From Prolixibacter sp. SD074 (GTDB lineage Bacteria > Bacteroidota > Bacteroidia > Bacteroidales > Prolixibacteraceae): a stretch of 64,000 bases of DNA. The DNA lies in NCBI RefSeq assembly GCF_009617895.1, contig NZ_BLAW01000001.1, positions 3,091,001 through 3,155,000 of the forward strand. Reading direction: 5' to 3'. Shown piece by piece: positions 52,991 through 62,790 of the stretch; position 1 is the stretch's first letter, and each line of letters begins with the position of its first letter. The notes under the pieces are model-generated. The model was given only the letters and a program-made list of their open reading frames with translations, had not been told where the DNA came from and searched no databases. Both the position numbers and the translations under genes were made by a program.

Positions 52991-54756
52991 TTCGGATTTT
53001 CTTCGATGTAGGTTTTCTTCTCAATTTTCTCTTTCAGCATAGGTGAGCCATTTCCCATTTTTTCCGACTTTTCCCAATTTTCCAAAGCTTTGTCTTTTTC
53101 ATTAAGAAAATAAAGAATATCGCCATAGTGCTCGAGCAATACCGGATTTTTATCGTCGTCGTTCCGGATTGCTGACTCCATATAAAATTTAGCCAACTTG
53201 TAATCTTTTTTCTTGAAAAGCACCCAGGCATAAGTATCCAGAAAGGTTGCATTATCAGGATTTGCCTGGACAACCTTACCACTCAACTTTTCCGCCAATT
53301 GCAAGCTGTCGTTTCTCAATGAAAGATAGTACGCGTAATTATTCATCGCGGTGTAGTTGGTCGGATCGAGCTGCACCACTTTATCGAACATAGCATACGC
53401 CTCCTTTAGTTTCTTCATTTTGTAAAGCGCTTCCGCACGGTACATGTAAAACTGTGAGCTTACCTGATTATTATCGCCTACGTACTGCTGTCCCTTGTCT
53501 AAAATAGAAATAACGTCCTTATATTTTTCCATCTGTAAGGCACCAACCGCTTTCATTACATAAAGCAGCGGTTGACTGGGAAAATATTTAAGGGCATCGT
53601 CACCATCGGTGTACATAGCCTTCCAGTCCTGCAGGTTATTATCGAGGAACAGTAGTCGTTGCCAGTATTGAATATTGTCCTTGTTCATTCCCACCACAAT
53701 ACGCATCTCGTCGCGTGCCTTTTCAATCTTATTCTGCTGAATGAGGTAATCGACAAACATCGCACGCGGACGCTCATCATCCATGTTGGCATTCATCATT
53801 GCCTTCAGCAACTCAAGCTCTTGCTCATCGCTTACTTTCCGATTGTCCTTCTGAATCAGCATCGCGTACATCTGGATCTTGGTATCCACGTCCAGATTCG
53901 GATTTTTGAATGCCAATAACAAATGCTTGTACGCTTCATCCGGTTTTCCGCTTTCGCGATAAAAATTGGCCAGTGAAATTTGCACGAAACCATTGTCCGG
54001 ACTGATTTTCAAAATTTTATGGTAATTCTCCAGTGCTTTCGCGCTATCCCCATCGGCCAGGTACATATCGGCCAACAAACCATAGTAGCGGGTATCTTTC
54101 GGATTGGTTTTAATCAATCCTTCAATTTCATCAAATGCTTCTTTCTTTTTTCCCATTTTGAGATAAAGCTGCTGTTTCGCCACCGCAATTTGTTCCAGCG
54201 GGCCAGTCGATTGCTGAAGTACATCAAATGCTTTCAGTGCATCTTCGTACTTACCGGCCTGTGCCAGCAGGGAAGCGTGATAGTATTTGTAATCATCGTT
54301 CCCGGGGAAAAGAACCGCCAGTTGTCCATACTGATCTGCCGCTTTATCAAACTGTTTGTTTTGTTGATAAACGCGCGCCAGCATTAAGTGATAATATTCG
54401 TTTTCGGGATTATTGGCAACTGCCTTTTCGAGCAGCAACATGGCGCTGGTAAAATCGCCCTTGGCAATATGGATATTTGCCAGTTCGAACATGGCCGTCG
54501 AAGAAGTAGGATCGATTTCGAGGCAACGCGAGAAAATCGGGATGGCTTTATCAATATTTCCCAATGCTTTCTGCTTTAACCCTTCAATTAACAAATATTG
54601 AAATTCCCGATTCTGGTCTTTGGTAACCTGGGTTGTTCCCTGTGCCACCTGTTTTTCAGGAGCCTTTTGTGCCACTTGTTTCGTTGTTGTACAAGATGAC
54701 AACCCAACAAGGGACAGAAACAAAACCCAATAGGTAATCGTATTTTTTCTAATCAT
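52987..54756 (-). CDS. TPR-repeat lipoprotein
   Basis: A 589-residue protein from ATG 54756 (an earlier ATG at 54774 adds six residues). Lipobox GLSSCTTT gives a lipidated Cys at about residue 22. The rest is tetratricopeptide repeats, for example KALGNIDKAIPIFSRCLEID, AKGDFTSAMLLLEKAV, EDALKAFDVLQQST and KKLKEAYAMFDKVVQLDPTN. TPR lipoproteins act as scaffolds at the outer membrane. It overlaps the DUF4292 gene by 4 bases and follows dut. Confidence 0.88.
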   Translation of the reverse strand: MIRKNTITYWVLFLSLVGLSSCTTTKQVAQKAPEKQVAQGTTQVTKDQNREFQYLLIEGLKQKALGNIDKAIPIFSRCLEIDPTSSTAMFELANIHIAKGDFTSAMLLLEKAVANNPENEYYHLMLARVYQQNKQFDKAADQYGQLAVLFPGNDDYKYYHASLLAQAGKYEDALKAFDVLQQSTGPLEQIAVAKQQLYLKMGKKKEAFDEIEGLIKTNPKDTRYYGLLADMYLADGDSAKALENYHKILKISPDNGFVQISLANFYRESGKPDEAYKHLLLAFKNPNLDVDTKIQMYAMLIQKDNRKVSDEQELELLKAMMNANMDDERPRAMFVDYLIQQNKIEKARDEMRIVVGMNKDNIQYWQRLLFLDNNLQDWKAMYTDGDDALKYFPSQPLLYVMKAVGALQMEKYKDVISILDKGQQYVGDNNQVSSQFYMYRAEALYKMKKLKEAYAMFDKVVQLDPTNYTAMNNYAYYLSLRNDSLQLAEKLSGKVVQANPDNATFLDTYAWVLFKKKDYKLAKFYMESAIRNDDDKNPVLLEHYGDILYFLNEKDKALENWEKSEKMGNGSPMLKEKIEKKTYIEENPN

Positions 54757-54792
54757 GGTGTTAATTAACAGCACCGTGTGCCTATGTATAAT

Positions 54793-55227
54793 TTAATATT
54801 TCCCGGTGTGCCCGAATCCGCCTTCACCGCGAGCTGTTTCAACCAATTCAGTCACTTTCACCCATTCTACTTTTTCGTGTTGGGCCACCACCATCTGTGC
54901 AATACGATAGCCATCGGAAATAACAAATTCTTCGGAGGAAAGATTGATGAGGACAACCCGGATTTCACCACGATAATCAGCATCAATGGTACCGGGAGAA
55001 TTCAAAACGGTAATACCATTTTTCAAAGCAAGACCGCTGCGTGGTCGGACCTGTGCTTCGTATCCTACCGGAAGTTCAATATAAAGGCCGGTGGGAACAA
55101 GCGCACGTTCAAGAGGTTTTAATAGAATATCTTGTTTCAGGCTGGCCCTCAAATCCATACCAGCCGAATGCCCGGTACTGTAATGTGGCAGAGGGTGCCC
55201 TGAATGATTGACAATTTTCACTTCCAT
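54793..55227 (-). CDS. dut: dUTP diphosphatase
   Basis: A 144-residue trimeric dUTPase that keeps uracil out of DNA and supplies dUMP. All five motifs are seen: [38 protein letters not shown] and [12 protein letters not shown]. Length is typical. It lies between the flippase and the TPR gene in an envelope operon. Confidence 0.96.
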   Translation of the reverse strand: MEVKIVNHSGHPLPHYSTGHSAGMDLRASLKQDILLKPLERALVPTGLYIELPVGYEAQVRPRSGLALKNGITVLNSPGTIDADYRGEIRVVLINLSSEEFVISDGYRIAQMVVAQHEKVEWVKVTELVETARGEGGFGHTGKY

Positions 55228-55310
55228 ATGTTCATTTCGGTATTTAACCCGCTAAGATATAAAACTTAAGCGAAACGAATTAGTTAAAAAATGTTTTGCC
55301 CTGCCAAGTC

Positions 55311-56780
55311 CTAAACAAACAAACGTTTCAACTCTTTTTTTTCTTTTACAACAACAAATCCCAGGAAAAATAGAATGACAATTGTCCGAAGCACATAATG
55401 AATGATAACATTCGATACGTTGATGTTCACTCCAATGAAATAAAGAACAAGTGCTACGACAAAATAAAGTGCCGCCCGCTTCAGATCATATTTAACCGGA
55501 AAGTGCTTTTGCCCAAGGAAATAAGAAGCAACAGTCATTACAACCGAGGCTGCCAAAAATGCCAACGCTGAAGCCATATATCCCAACACCGGAATAAACA
55601 TCACGTTCAATCCAATAGTAACAACGGCCCCCAAAAGCGCCAGCTTAGCGCCGTAACTCGTTTTATCGGTCAGCTTATACCAAAGCGAGAGGGTATAAAA
55701 TATTCCCTGAAAGAAATATCCCATTAAAATGAATGGAACAATTTTCAAACCCTCGTAATAACCGGAACCAATAAAATATTTTGCTATACCAATATAAAGC
55801 ATCACCCCTAAAAAAATGGTCAATCCGAAAATGACAAAATATTTCATCACCAATGCATAGGTCATTTTCGAATCTTCTCCTTTATAGTGGGAAAAGAAAA
55901 ACGGTTCGAACGAATAACGGAATGCCTGAATAAACAGGTTCATTAGCACAGCCAGTTTGAAGTTGGCCGCATAAATTCCCAATTGTTTCAAACCATCTAC
56001 TGATGGCGGTAACAATTTCGGCATCAATATTTTTTCAATATTCTGATTTGCCATTCCGGCCAAACCGACAATAAGTAAGGGCCAGCCGTACCGAAGCATC
56101 TGCAGCAATAATTGCTTGTCGAATACCATTTTCTTTCCGATGAAATCGGGAAAAAGCAACAGCACCATAACAGCCGATGAAACCAGGTTCGAGATGAACA
56201 CATACCCAATTCCGATATGAGGATTGTAAATGTACCTGAAAATGGAATCGGGATTTCCATCGATAATTTTCGGGCAGTAATAAATCAGGAAAATATTCAA
56301 ACCGATGTTGACAAATATTCCGGCCAGCTTCACAAAAGCAAAGCGAACCGGACGGCTATTGAGGCGAAGCCGAGCAAACGGAATGGAGGTAAATGCGTCG
56401 AGCGCTACTGTCAATCCCATCCAACGGATATATTCCGGATGACCGGGATATTCCATCCAGTCGGCTATATTTTCTGAAAAGACATAAACAGCCAGCACAA
56501 AAGAAATCGATGTGACCAGTAATGAAATGAGTGTTGTGCTATAAACTTCGTCAGGCTTTTTACTTTTCCCGGCAAAGCGGAAGAAAGAAGTTTCCATTCC
56601 GTAGGTGAGCAGAATCAGTAAGAATGCCACGTAGGCATACACGTTACTGACAATGCCATATTGTTCCGGAAGAAACATCCGGGTATAAAAGGGAACCAAC
56701 CACCAGTTAAGAAATCGTCCTATGATGCTCGAACCACCATAAATGACGGTTTCTCCGGCCAGTTTTTTCAGTGCGCTCAA
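55311..56780 (-). CDS. Polysaccharide flippase (Wzx/MATE-like)
   Basis: A 489-residue membrane protein with about 14 transmembrane segments. It belongs to the polysaccharide biosynthesis/flippase superfamily: LAGETVIYGGSSIIGRFLNW is the N-terminus, VSNVYAYVAFLLILLTYGME follows, and GMANQNIEKILMPKLLPPSV lies in the middle. It would translocate lipid-linked glycans. It is first in the run flippase-dut-TPR-DUF4292-EnvC-like. No glycosyltransferases are near, so the substrate is unknown. Confidence 0.88.
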   Translation of the reverse strand: MSALKKLAGETVIYGGSSIIGRFLNWWLVPFYTRMFLPEQYGIVSNVYAYVAFLLILLTYGMETSFFRFAGKSKKPDEVYSTTLISLLVTSISFVLAVYVFSENIADWMEYPGHPEYIRWMGLTVALDAFTSIPFARLRLNSRPVRFAFVKLAGIFVNIGLNIFLIYYCPKIIDGNPDSIFRYIYNPHIGIGYVFISNLVSSAVMVLLLFPDFIGKKMVFDKQLLLQMLRYGWPLLIVGLAGMANQNIEKILMPKLLPPSVDGLKQLGIYAANFKLAVLMNLFIQAFRYSFEPFFFSHYKGEDSKMTYALVMKYFVIFGLTIFLGVMLYIGIAKYFIGSGYYEGLKIVPFILMGYFFQGIFYTLSLWYKLTDKTSYGAKLALLGAVVTIGLNVMFIPVLGYMASALAFLAASVVMTVASYFLGQKHFPVKYDLKRAALYFVVALVLYFIGVNINVSNVIIHYVLRTIVILFFLGFVVVKEKKELKRLFV

Positions 56781-57068
56781 ATCGGTGCTTTATTAACGAT
56801 GCATTATTTATTTTTACAAATATAAGGTTACCCGGTATACATAGGAGGGCCTTTGACGGAAAGGAACATTTTTTTTATAAATGCTACGTTGAAGATCTTG
56901 TTCACCACATTTGGGGGTTACTCACTATCGTGAAAAGCAGCATACACGAGCGTTCCACGTGAAGCAATTTTAATAAATCTGACAAAATTGTTAATAACTG
57001 CCGAAAAATTTGAAAATTTGCCGCTAACCATACCATTTTTTAATTTCGTTGTTTGTTTACCAGTTGAT

Positions 57069-58148
57069 ATGATGAAAAAGTTAGCTGTTCTCACATTCTT
57101 CCTGTCATTAACGGGAATTCTTTTGCTTCAATGTTCGAGTACACCAAAGCGTTCCCGAAAACCGGTAACAGCTATCGATATTTTGCCCAAAAGCAAATTA
57201 TATCCACAGGGGACCCCCATTACCATTCAAACAAAAACCAATGTAAAAAACGGTACCATCCAGAACATAACTGTAGAGGTTGACGGAAATAGTTACTTCA
57301 GCGGAAAAACGTTGGAAAACGAAATTAAAGTAGCAACTGACCAAATGTCGATGGGAAAACATTCCATAAAAGTTACCGCCATCAAAACTGACAGCGTTAC
57401 GGGTGAAAATTATTCCGATTTTACCATTGTTTCCGATACCAAACCGGTTGAATACACGTATGAAATTACCGCTACTTATCCTCACAACACCAAATTTTTC
57501 ACTGAAGGTTTACTAATTCACGACGGTTATTTGTACGAAGGGACCGGGGAAAAAGGACAATCGGTAATTGCCAAACAAATTATGAAAACCGGAAAAATTA
57601 TACAGGAAAAGAAGCTGGACAGTAAATACTTTGGTGAAGGAATTTCCATTTTGAACAACAAACTTTACCAGCTTACCTACAAGGCACAAACCGGCTTTAT
57701 TTACGATGTAAAAACATTTGACAAAACCGGAGAGTGGCATTACGACTCTAAAGAAGGGTGGGGATTGACCAACGATGGAACGAATCTCATTATGAGTGAC
57801 GGAACAGAAAACCTCCGTTTTCTCAACCCTGAAAATCTTCAGGTTGTAAAAAATCTCAGTGTTTACGACAACAAAGGTCCCATTAAATACCTTAATGAGT
57901 TGGAATACATTACCGGTGAAATTTGGGCCAATGTCTGGACGACGAATACGATTGTCAGAATTGACCCGAACAATGGAAAAGTACTTGGAAGAATTCATTT
58001 AACCGGATTACTCAGTGTGATGTACCGCAATGAAAATAAACCGATTGATGTATTGAATGGAATAGCCTGGGATGCCAAAACCAATGCCATTTACGTAACC
58101 GGAAAACTGTGGCCAAAACTTTTCGAAATTGTCCCTGTGAAGAAATAG
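57069..58148 (+). CDS. Glutaminyl-peptide cyclotransferase-like lipoprotein
   Basis: A 359-residue protein from ATG 57069 (a second ATG follows at once). The lipobox is GILLLQCSST (Cys about 22). The N-terminal part (about 35-130) is an Ig-like domain: QNITVEVDGNSYFSGKTLEN. A glutamine cyclotransferase beta-propeller follows: PHNTKFFTEGLLIHDGYLYE, GWGLTNDGTNLIMSDGTE, YLNELEYITGEIWANVW, IPIDVLNGIAWD-like sequence. It would form N-terminal pyroglutamate in exported proteins, a known step after signal cleavage in this phylum. A strong terminator follows. Confidence 0.85.
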   Translation: MMKKLAVLTFFLSLTGILLLQCSSTPKRSRKPVTAIDILPKSKLYPQGTPITIQTKTNVKNGTIQNITVEVDGNSYFSGKTLENEIKVATDQMSMGKHSIKVTAIKTDSVTGENYSDFTIVSDTKPVEYTYEITATYPHNTKFFTEGLLIHDGYLYEGTGEKGQSVIAKQIMKTGKIIQEKKLDSKYFGEGISILNNKLYQLTYKAQTGFIYDVKTFDKTGEWHYDSKEGWGLTNDGTNLIMSDGTENLRFLNPENLQVVKNLSVYDNKGPIKYLNELEYITGEIWANVWTTNTIVRIDPNNGKVLGRIHLTGLLSVMYRNENKPIDVLNGIAWDAKTNAIYVTGKLWPKLFEIVPVKK

Positions 58149-58170
58149 TTGAAGGGAAAAAAATAAAAGA

Positions 58171-58201
58171 AAGGCCGGTACTTCATTTGTACCGGCCTTT
58201 T
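58171..58201. terminator. Bidirectional terminator between the cyclotransferase gene and ruvB
   Basis: AAAGGCCGGTAC and GTACCGGCCTTT are perfect 12-base arms over a seven-base loop, with A- and T-runs. Confidence 0.92.
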
Positions 58202-58205
58202 TATT

Positions 58206-59231
58206 TTAAAACAGAGATGGATTATCTCCGTCAATTTTTGATCTTCCCAGGTGATGATAAGCGTGCTCTGTCGCTTCCCTTCCACGGGGTGTACGTTTTA
58301 AAAATCCTTCCTTAATCAGGAAAGGTTCATATACTTCCTCAATAGTTCCGCCATCTTCACCAACTGCAGTAGCAATGGTACTGATTCCAACCGGGCCACC
58401 ATTAAATTTATCGATAATAGTCGTCAAAATACGATTATCCATTTCATCCAGGCCATGTTTGTCAATATTGAGGGCCTCCAGGCTAAAACGCGTAATTTCG
58501 ATATCTATTTTGCCATCTCCCTTCACCATGGCAAAGTCACGTACCCGCCGAAGGAGAGCGTTCACGATTCGCGGCGTACCACGGCTTCGTGAGGCTATTT
58601 CAACTGCAGCATCACGATTAACAGGAACATTCAGAATAGAAGCAGAACGTTCAACAATACCCGTCAGAATTTCCGTATCGTAATATTCCAGATGAGAATT
58701 GATTCCAAAACGTGCACGTAACGGGCTAGTTAGTAACCCCGACCGGGTGGTCGCCCCAATTAATGTAAACGGATTTAATTCCAGCTGAATGGAACGGGCG
58801 CTGGGACCTTTATCGATCATGATATCAATCCGGTAATCTTCCATTGCTGAATACAGATATTCTTCCACAACAGGACTTAACCGGTGTATTTCGTCAATAA
58901 AAAGCACATCGTTTGTTTCCAGGTTGGTCAGCAATCCGGCTAAATCGCCCGGTTTATCCAATACCGGGCCGGACGTCAATTTTAAATTAACTCCCAGTTC
59001 GTTAGCCAGAATATTTGAGAGTGTAGTTTTTCCTAATCCTGGAGGGCCGTGAAGCAAGACATGATCGAGAGCTTCACCCCGCATGAGCGCAGCCTTGACA
59101 AATACCTGAAGGTTTCCAACAATCTTAGCCTGTCCTTTAAAATCCTCGAAACGAAGCGGACGTAACTGGTTATCAAATTCACGTTCAGTTTCAGAAACCT
59201 GATTGCCCCTGAGATCAATGAAGTCGCTCAT
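58206..59231 (-). CDS. ruvB: Holliday junction ATPase RuvB
   Basis: A 341-residue AAA+ motor of the RuvABC complex. Walker A is [10 protein letters not shown] (residues 61-70), Walker B LFIDEIH (110-116), the sensor GATTRSGLL, and the winged-helix end is [20 protein letters not shown]. Length is typical. Its stop is beside the terminator shared with the cyclotransferase gene. Confidence 0.97.
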   Translation of the reverse strand: MSDFIDLRGNQVSETEREFDNQLRPLRFEDFKGQAKIVGNLQVFVKAALMRGEALDHVLLHGPPGLGKTTLSNILANELGVNLKLTSGPVLDKPGDLAGLLTNLETNDVLFIDEIHRLSPVVEEYLYSAMEDYRIDIMIDKGPSARSIQLELNPFTLIGATTRSGLLTSPLRARFGINSHLEYYDTEILTGIVERSASILNVPVNRDAAVEIASRSRGTPRIVNALLRRVRDFAMVKGDGKIDIEITRFSLEALNIDKHGLDEMDNRILTTIIDKFNGGPVGISTIATAVGEDGGTIEEVYEPFLIKEGFLKRTPRGREATEHAYHHLGRSKIDGDNPSLF

Positions 59232-59287
59232 AATATAAGGAATTCTTTACCAGGTAAAGTTAGTGAATGAAGGGAGGAAAACAATAA

Positions 59288-59692
59288 TCAGACAATCTTA
59301 AGGTTCATCAAAATCTCATTGAGCTGATTCATATCAAAAGGCTTGGCAATAAATTCATCCATTCCCCACGAAAGGCATTTTTCCCGATCATTATCTAGCG
59401 TATTGGCGGTAACAGCAATGATTGAAGTATATTCGTTTAGCTTGTCCGTTTTTTGAATTTTTCTAATCTCCCTGGTTGCTTCCAATCCATCCATCACCGG
59501 CATCATAATATCCATCAGAATCAAATCAAATTTCTTTTCTTTGAAAAGATTCACCGCTTCCAGTCCGTTATTAGCAATAGAAACCTTGTGGTTATACTTA
59601 CGCAAATTGTAAGTAGTAATTTTCTGATTTAGAAAATTATCTTCTACCAGCAGTATGGACAGCCCTTCTTTATTTCTATCTTCAATTTTCAA
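59288..59692 (-). CDS. Single-domain response regulator (CheY-like)
   Basis: A 134-residue receiver without output domain. The acidic pocket is LLVEDNFLNQK, the phospho-acceptor is Asp61 (LILMDIMMPVMDG), then IIAVTANTL and FIAKPF. The pattern FLNQKI and the MDGLEATREIR stretch are those of receiver domains of hybrid kinases, so it may be a phosphorelay shuttle or the detached end of a hybrid. No kinase is adjacent. An IS element has inserted 108 bases upstream of its start, possibly near its promoter. Confidence 0.85.
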   Translation of the reverse strand: MKIEDRNKEGLSILLVEDNFLNQKITTYNLRKYNHKVSIANNGLEAVNLFKEKKFDLILMDIMMPVMDGLEATREIRKIQKTDKLNEYTSIIAVTANTLDNDREKCLSWGMDEFIAKPFDMNQLNEILMNLKIV

Positions 59693-59792
59693 ATCAGCAG
59701 AGTTTAAAAAAAAATCCGTTTACATATTAGTACTATTTTTATCTAAAAGGATACCCTTTGAATTCAAATTATTTTCAAAGTTGTACTGCAAA

Positions 59793-59800
59793 TAAATCTA
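59793..59800. repeat. 8-bp target-site duplication, left copy
   Basis: TAAATCTA occurs here and again at 60781-60788, directly flanking the IS element. Confidence 0.92.
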
Positions 59801-59841
59801 TAGGTATAGGCGTTTAGACCGCCCAATAAATTAATAATGGC

Positions 59842-59849
59842 TACTTTTG
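59842..59849 (+). promoter_or_regulatory. Candidate -7 element of the transposase
   Basis: TACTTTTG matches TAnnTTTG and lies only four bases before the transposase ATG (59854). Transcription would start at or just at the ATG, so the message would be leaderless or nearly so. Confidence 0.45.
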
Positions 59850-59853
59850 TAGC

Positions 59854-60753
59854 ATGAATGAAAGAAATCAATTTAAAGGAGTGAACTCAATTAAATTCAA
59901 TAAAACATTTTCGACAGATGAAGATTGTTATCGGTACTTGGCAGGGATCAAGTGGAACGAAACAGAATTCCATTGTAAAAAATGTGGCCATACAAAATAC
60001 TGCAAAGGCGTTAAGCCATTTTCAAGACGATGTATGAAATGTAAATATGATGAAAGTCCAACAGCCGGGACTCAGTTTGATAAATGTAAATTCCCATTAC
60101 TACTGGCTTTTCACATAGCATTCAAAATAAGTACAAAGAAGAAAGGAATGTCTTCGTTGGAATTATCTCGAGAGTTTGAACTTCGTCAGAAGACTTGTTG
60201 GGAATTCAAATGGAAAATCCAACAAGCTATGCAAAGCAGTAAATTGCATCCTATCAACGGGATAGTTCATGTAGATGAATTCTATATCGGCGGACCAGAA
60301 GAAGGAAAACCAGGCCGGAGTAAAGGGGATAAAAAGCTTGTCATTGTTGCCTTAGAAATAGTCAAAGGCGGGGTTGGACGTGCTTACGCCCAAGTTATCA
60401 GCGATGCTTCGAATACTTCGTTTAAACCATTTTTTGAAACATACATTAGCAAGGATGCAAAAATCGTCACTGATGTATGGAAAGGATATATTCCTCTAAA
60501 AAAAGATTACCCAAATATGGAACAAATGAAATCAGAGAAGGGCAAAAATTTTCCAGATCTCCATTTTCACATTATGAATATAAAGGGATGGCTAAGAGGA
60601 ATTCACCAACATTGCAGTGAAGAACGACTTCAAGGATACCTTGATGAGTTTCATTTTAGGCACAATAGACGATCAAATATGGAGACAATCTTCGATGTAC
60701 TCATAAGAAGGATGGTTTATTCTAAGCCTATTCGCTTACAATCAGTTGATTAA
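59854..60753 (+). CDS. IS1595-family transposase
   Basis: A 299-residue transposase (ISXO2-like DDE-type domain). An N-terminal zinc ribbon has Cys41/44 (CKKC) and Cys60/63 (CMKC). The catalytic core shows Asp141 (VHVDEFYIGG), Asp207 (VTDVWKGY) and the C-terminal stretch YLDEFHFRHNRR. Length and order fit. It is intact within complete IS ends. Confidence 0.95.
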   Translation: MNERNQFKGVNSIKFNKTFSTDEDCYRYLAGIKWNETEFHCKKCGHTKYCKGVKPFSRRCMKCKYDESPTAGTQFDKCKFPLLLAFHIAFKISTKKKGMSSLELSREFELRQKTCWEFKWKIQQAMQSSKLHPINGIVHVDEFYIGGPEEGKPGRSKGDKKLVIVALEIVKGGVGRAYAQVISDASNTSFKPFFETYISKDAKIVTDVWKGYIPLKKDYPNMEQMKSEKGKNFPDLHFHIMNIKGWLRGIHQHCSEERLQGYLDEFHFRHNRRSNMETIFDVLIRRMVYSKPIRLQSVD

Positions 60754-60780
60754 CCTGGGATGTCTAAACGCCTATACCTA

Positions 60781-60788
60781 TAAATCTA
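60781..60788. repeat. 8-bp target-site duplication, right copy
   Basis: TAAATCTA, identical to 59793-59800, adjoins the right inverted repeat. Confidence 0.92.
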
Positions 60789-61410
60789 ATTGCAGAGAAA
60801 TAAACAAATCAGAACAGACATCTTCATTTAGTATTATTTAATATAAGATTAAAAATTAAAAATAATGATGTTAATGATATGCGGTTTATAATGGTCATAA
60901 GTTCGTATTTCTTTTCTATGAATAGTCCTTATTAACCCCCGTTTTTCCAATCCTGACAAGTAATAAACATAACTTTGTTGTATTATTCAGTAATTTAAGA
61001 GGATTTCAACAGCTTGTTAAGATCGTTTTGTGAATAGCTGTTTGTTTTGTTGGAAGATGTTAATTCTGTGTAAAAGTAGTTGATTTTTTTGAGTGAAATT
61101 GATTGCTAAGTTTTTTGGATCTTACAATGGGCCGTTTTAATGAAATTAATTTTCTATTCACCAAAATTATTTTTCAGATTTTGTTTTTATTTCTTAACAT
61201 GATTGAAACATTTATTTCGGTATATGAATCAGTTTTTGGTGGTTTGATTTGAAAAGTGATATGAAAAACAGAATTTTGCGAGTTTATTAACATTGTTAAT
61301 ATGTGTTTAAAATCCCATTTGTAATTGGTTTTTTGTTTTTATAGTCAGTTATTTTTCGGTTGGAAAAGTAGTGAAATGAAAATGTTCAGTCAATAATATA
61401 ATATGTTACC
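60789..61410. other. AT-rich gap between the IS and lutB
   Basis: This 622-base stretch is markedly AT-rich and has no ORF that I support. No lutA-like sequence, clear promoter motif or long repeat was seen. It should contain the lutB promoter. It is the largest gap without a recognisable feature in the window. Confidence 0.5.
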
Positions 61411-62790
61411 ATGAAGAAGAAAAAACGCTTTATTATCGATTCTGAAATTGCTGTCGATAATGTGGATTTAAGGAAAAAGCTGAAGTACAATATTCAACAG
61501 TATGATAAAGCGTTTCATACGGGAATTAATCGTTTTTACAATCATACAGCGCTCAGAAAAAGAGCTTCGGATGTAAAGGATACGGTTGTTTCTGAGCTTG
61601 ACGATTTTCTTGTTCAATTTGAAGAAAACGCTACTAAAAATGGAAGTCAGGTTTTATGGGCGAATGACAAAGAAGAAGCCATTCAGTTGATTACTAATAT
61701 ACTTTTGGATGAGGAGGTAAAATTGGTAGTTAAAAGTAAATCCATGCTCAGCGAGGAAATTCATTTAAATGAAGAGTTGGAAAAACTGGGTATGGTAAGT
61801 CAGGAAACTGATTTAGGGGAATTTATCGTTCAGACTGCTGGTGAACCACCTTTTCATATCGTAACACCGGCTATGCATAAATCAAAAGAAGATGTAGCAG
61901 TGCTTTTTCATGAACATTTTCAGACACCGCTCAATTCTACTCCTGTTGAACTGACGGACTTTGTCAGGGAAAAGCTACGTATTAAGTATCAGCAAGCGGG
62001 TGCCGGCATTACCGGCGCTAATTTTCTTATTGCTGAAAATGGAAGTGTAGCGTTAACTGAAAATGAAGGAAATGCCGTAATGAGTACTTCTTTTCCAAAA
62101 GTGCACATCGTTATTTCCGGAATTGAGAAGCTCATTCCATCAATGAAAGAACTGGGATTTATTTGGCCTTTGCTGGCTGGACATGGAACCGGGCAAAAAA
62201 TTTCGGCGTACAACACGATTTTTAGCGGTCCAGGGAAGGATAATGAAAAGGATGGACCTACGAAGCAGTTTATTATTTTAATTGATAACAAACGCTCGTC
62301 GTTGTTGGATACGGATGAGCATTGGCAAGCATTAAAATGCATCCGATGCGGCGCTTGTTTAAATGCTTGTCCGATTTATAAAGTAGTTGGTGGATATACG
62401 TACAATACAGTTTATAGTGGGCCTATTGGCTCTGTTATTACACCTTACATGACCAATTTTAAAGAGTTTGGTCATCTTAGTTCTGCCTGTACGCAGTGTG
62501 GAAAATGTGAAGAAGTTTGCCCCGTTATGATTCCATTGCCCAGATTATTACTTTTAAACCGAAAACTAACAAACGAAAAAGGGGGGAATGATTGGCGATG
62601 GGATACAGGAATGAAATTTTTTGAATACATTAGCTATAACCGAAAACTGATGGACCTGACACAAGGTTGTTTAAAAAATTCAGCTATTTCGTTAACAGGA
62701 AAAAACTTAATGGGTAGAAAGAAATCGATGCCGACTTTTGAAGAGCTCTCCTTTTCGCGGCAATGGAAAATAAAATGTAAAAACGGATGA
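61411..62790 (+). CDS. lutB: LutB-like iron-sulfur lactate-utilisation protein
   Basis: A 459-residue protein of the LutB/YkgF family, part of L-lactate oxidation to pyruvate with LutA and LutC. The N-terminal LUD domain covers KAFHTGINRFYNHTALRKRA and AGAGITGANFLIAENGSVAL. The C-terminal ferredoxin-like clusters are Cys310/313/316/320 (CIRCGACLNACP) and Cys360/363/366/370 (CTQCGKCEEVCP). LutA and LutC genes are not adjacent here. The next gene, an Rrf2-type regulator, overlaps by four bases (ATGA). Confidence 0.88.
   Translation: MKKKKRFIIDSEIAVDNVDLRKKLKYNIQQYDKAFHTGINRFYNHTALRKRASDVKDTVVSELDDFLVQFEENATKNGSQVLWANDKEEAIQLITNILLDEEVKLVVKSKSMLSEEIHLNEELEKLGMVSQETDLGEFIVQTAGEPPFHIVTPAMHKSKEDVAVLFHEHFQTPLNSTPVELTDFVREKLRIKYQQAGAGITGANFLIAENGSVALTENEGNAVMSTSFPKVHIVISGIEKLIPSMKELGFIWPLLAGHGTGQKISAYNTIFSGPGKDNEKDGPTKQFIILIDNKRSSLLDTDEHWQALKCIRCGACLNACPIYKVVGGYTYNTVYSGPIGSVITPYMTNFKEFGHLSSACTQCGKCEEVCPVMIPLPRLLLLNRKLTNEKGGNDWRWDTGMKFFEYISYNRKLMDLTQGCLKNSAISLTGKNLMGRKKSMPTFEELSFSRQWKIKCKNG

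Larger units (their letters stand above)
59801..60780. mobile_element. IS1595-family insertion sequence (complete, 980 bp)
   Basis: The element has perfect 19-bp terminal inverted repeats: TAGGTATAGGCGTTTAGAC at 59801-59819 and its complement at 60762-60780. It has an 8-bp target duplication (TAAATCTA) and one transposase gene. Size, repeats and duplication fit the IS1595 family. The intact ends and duplication indicate a recent insertion and likely activity. It sits between the single-domain response regulator and lutB. Confidence 0.95.
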
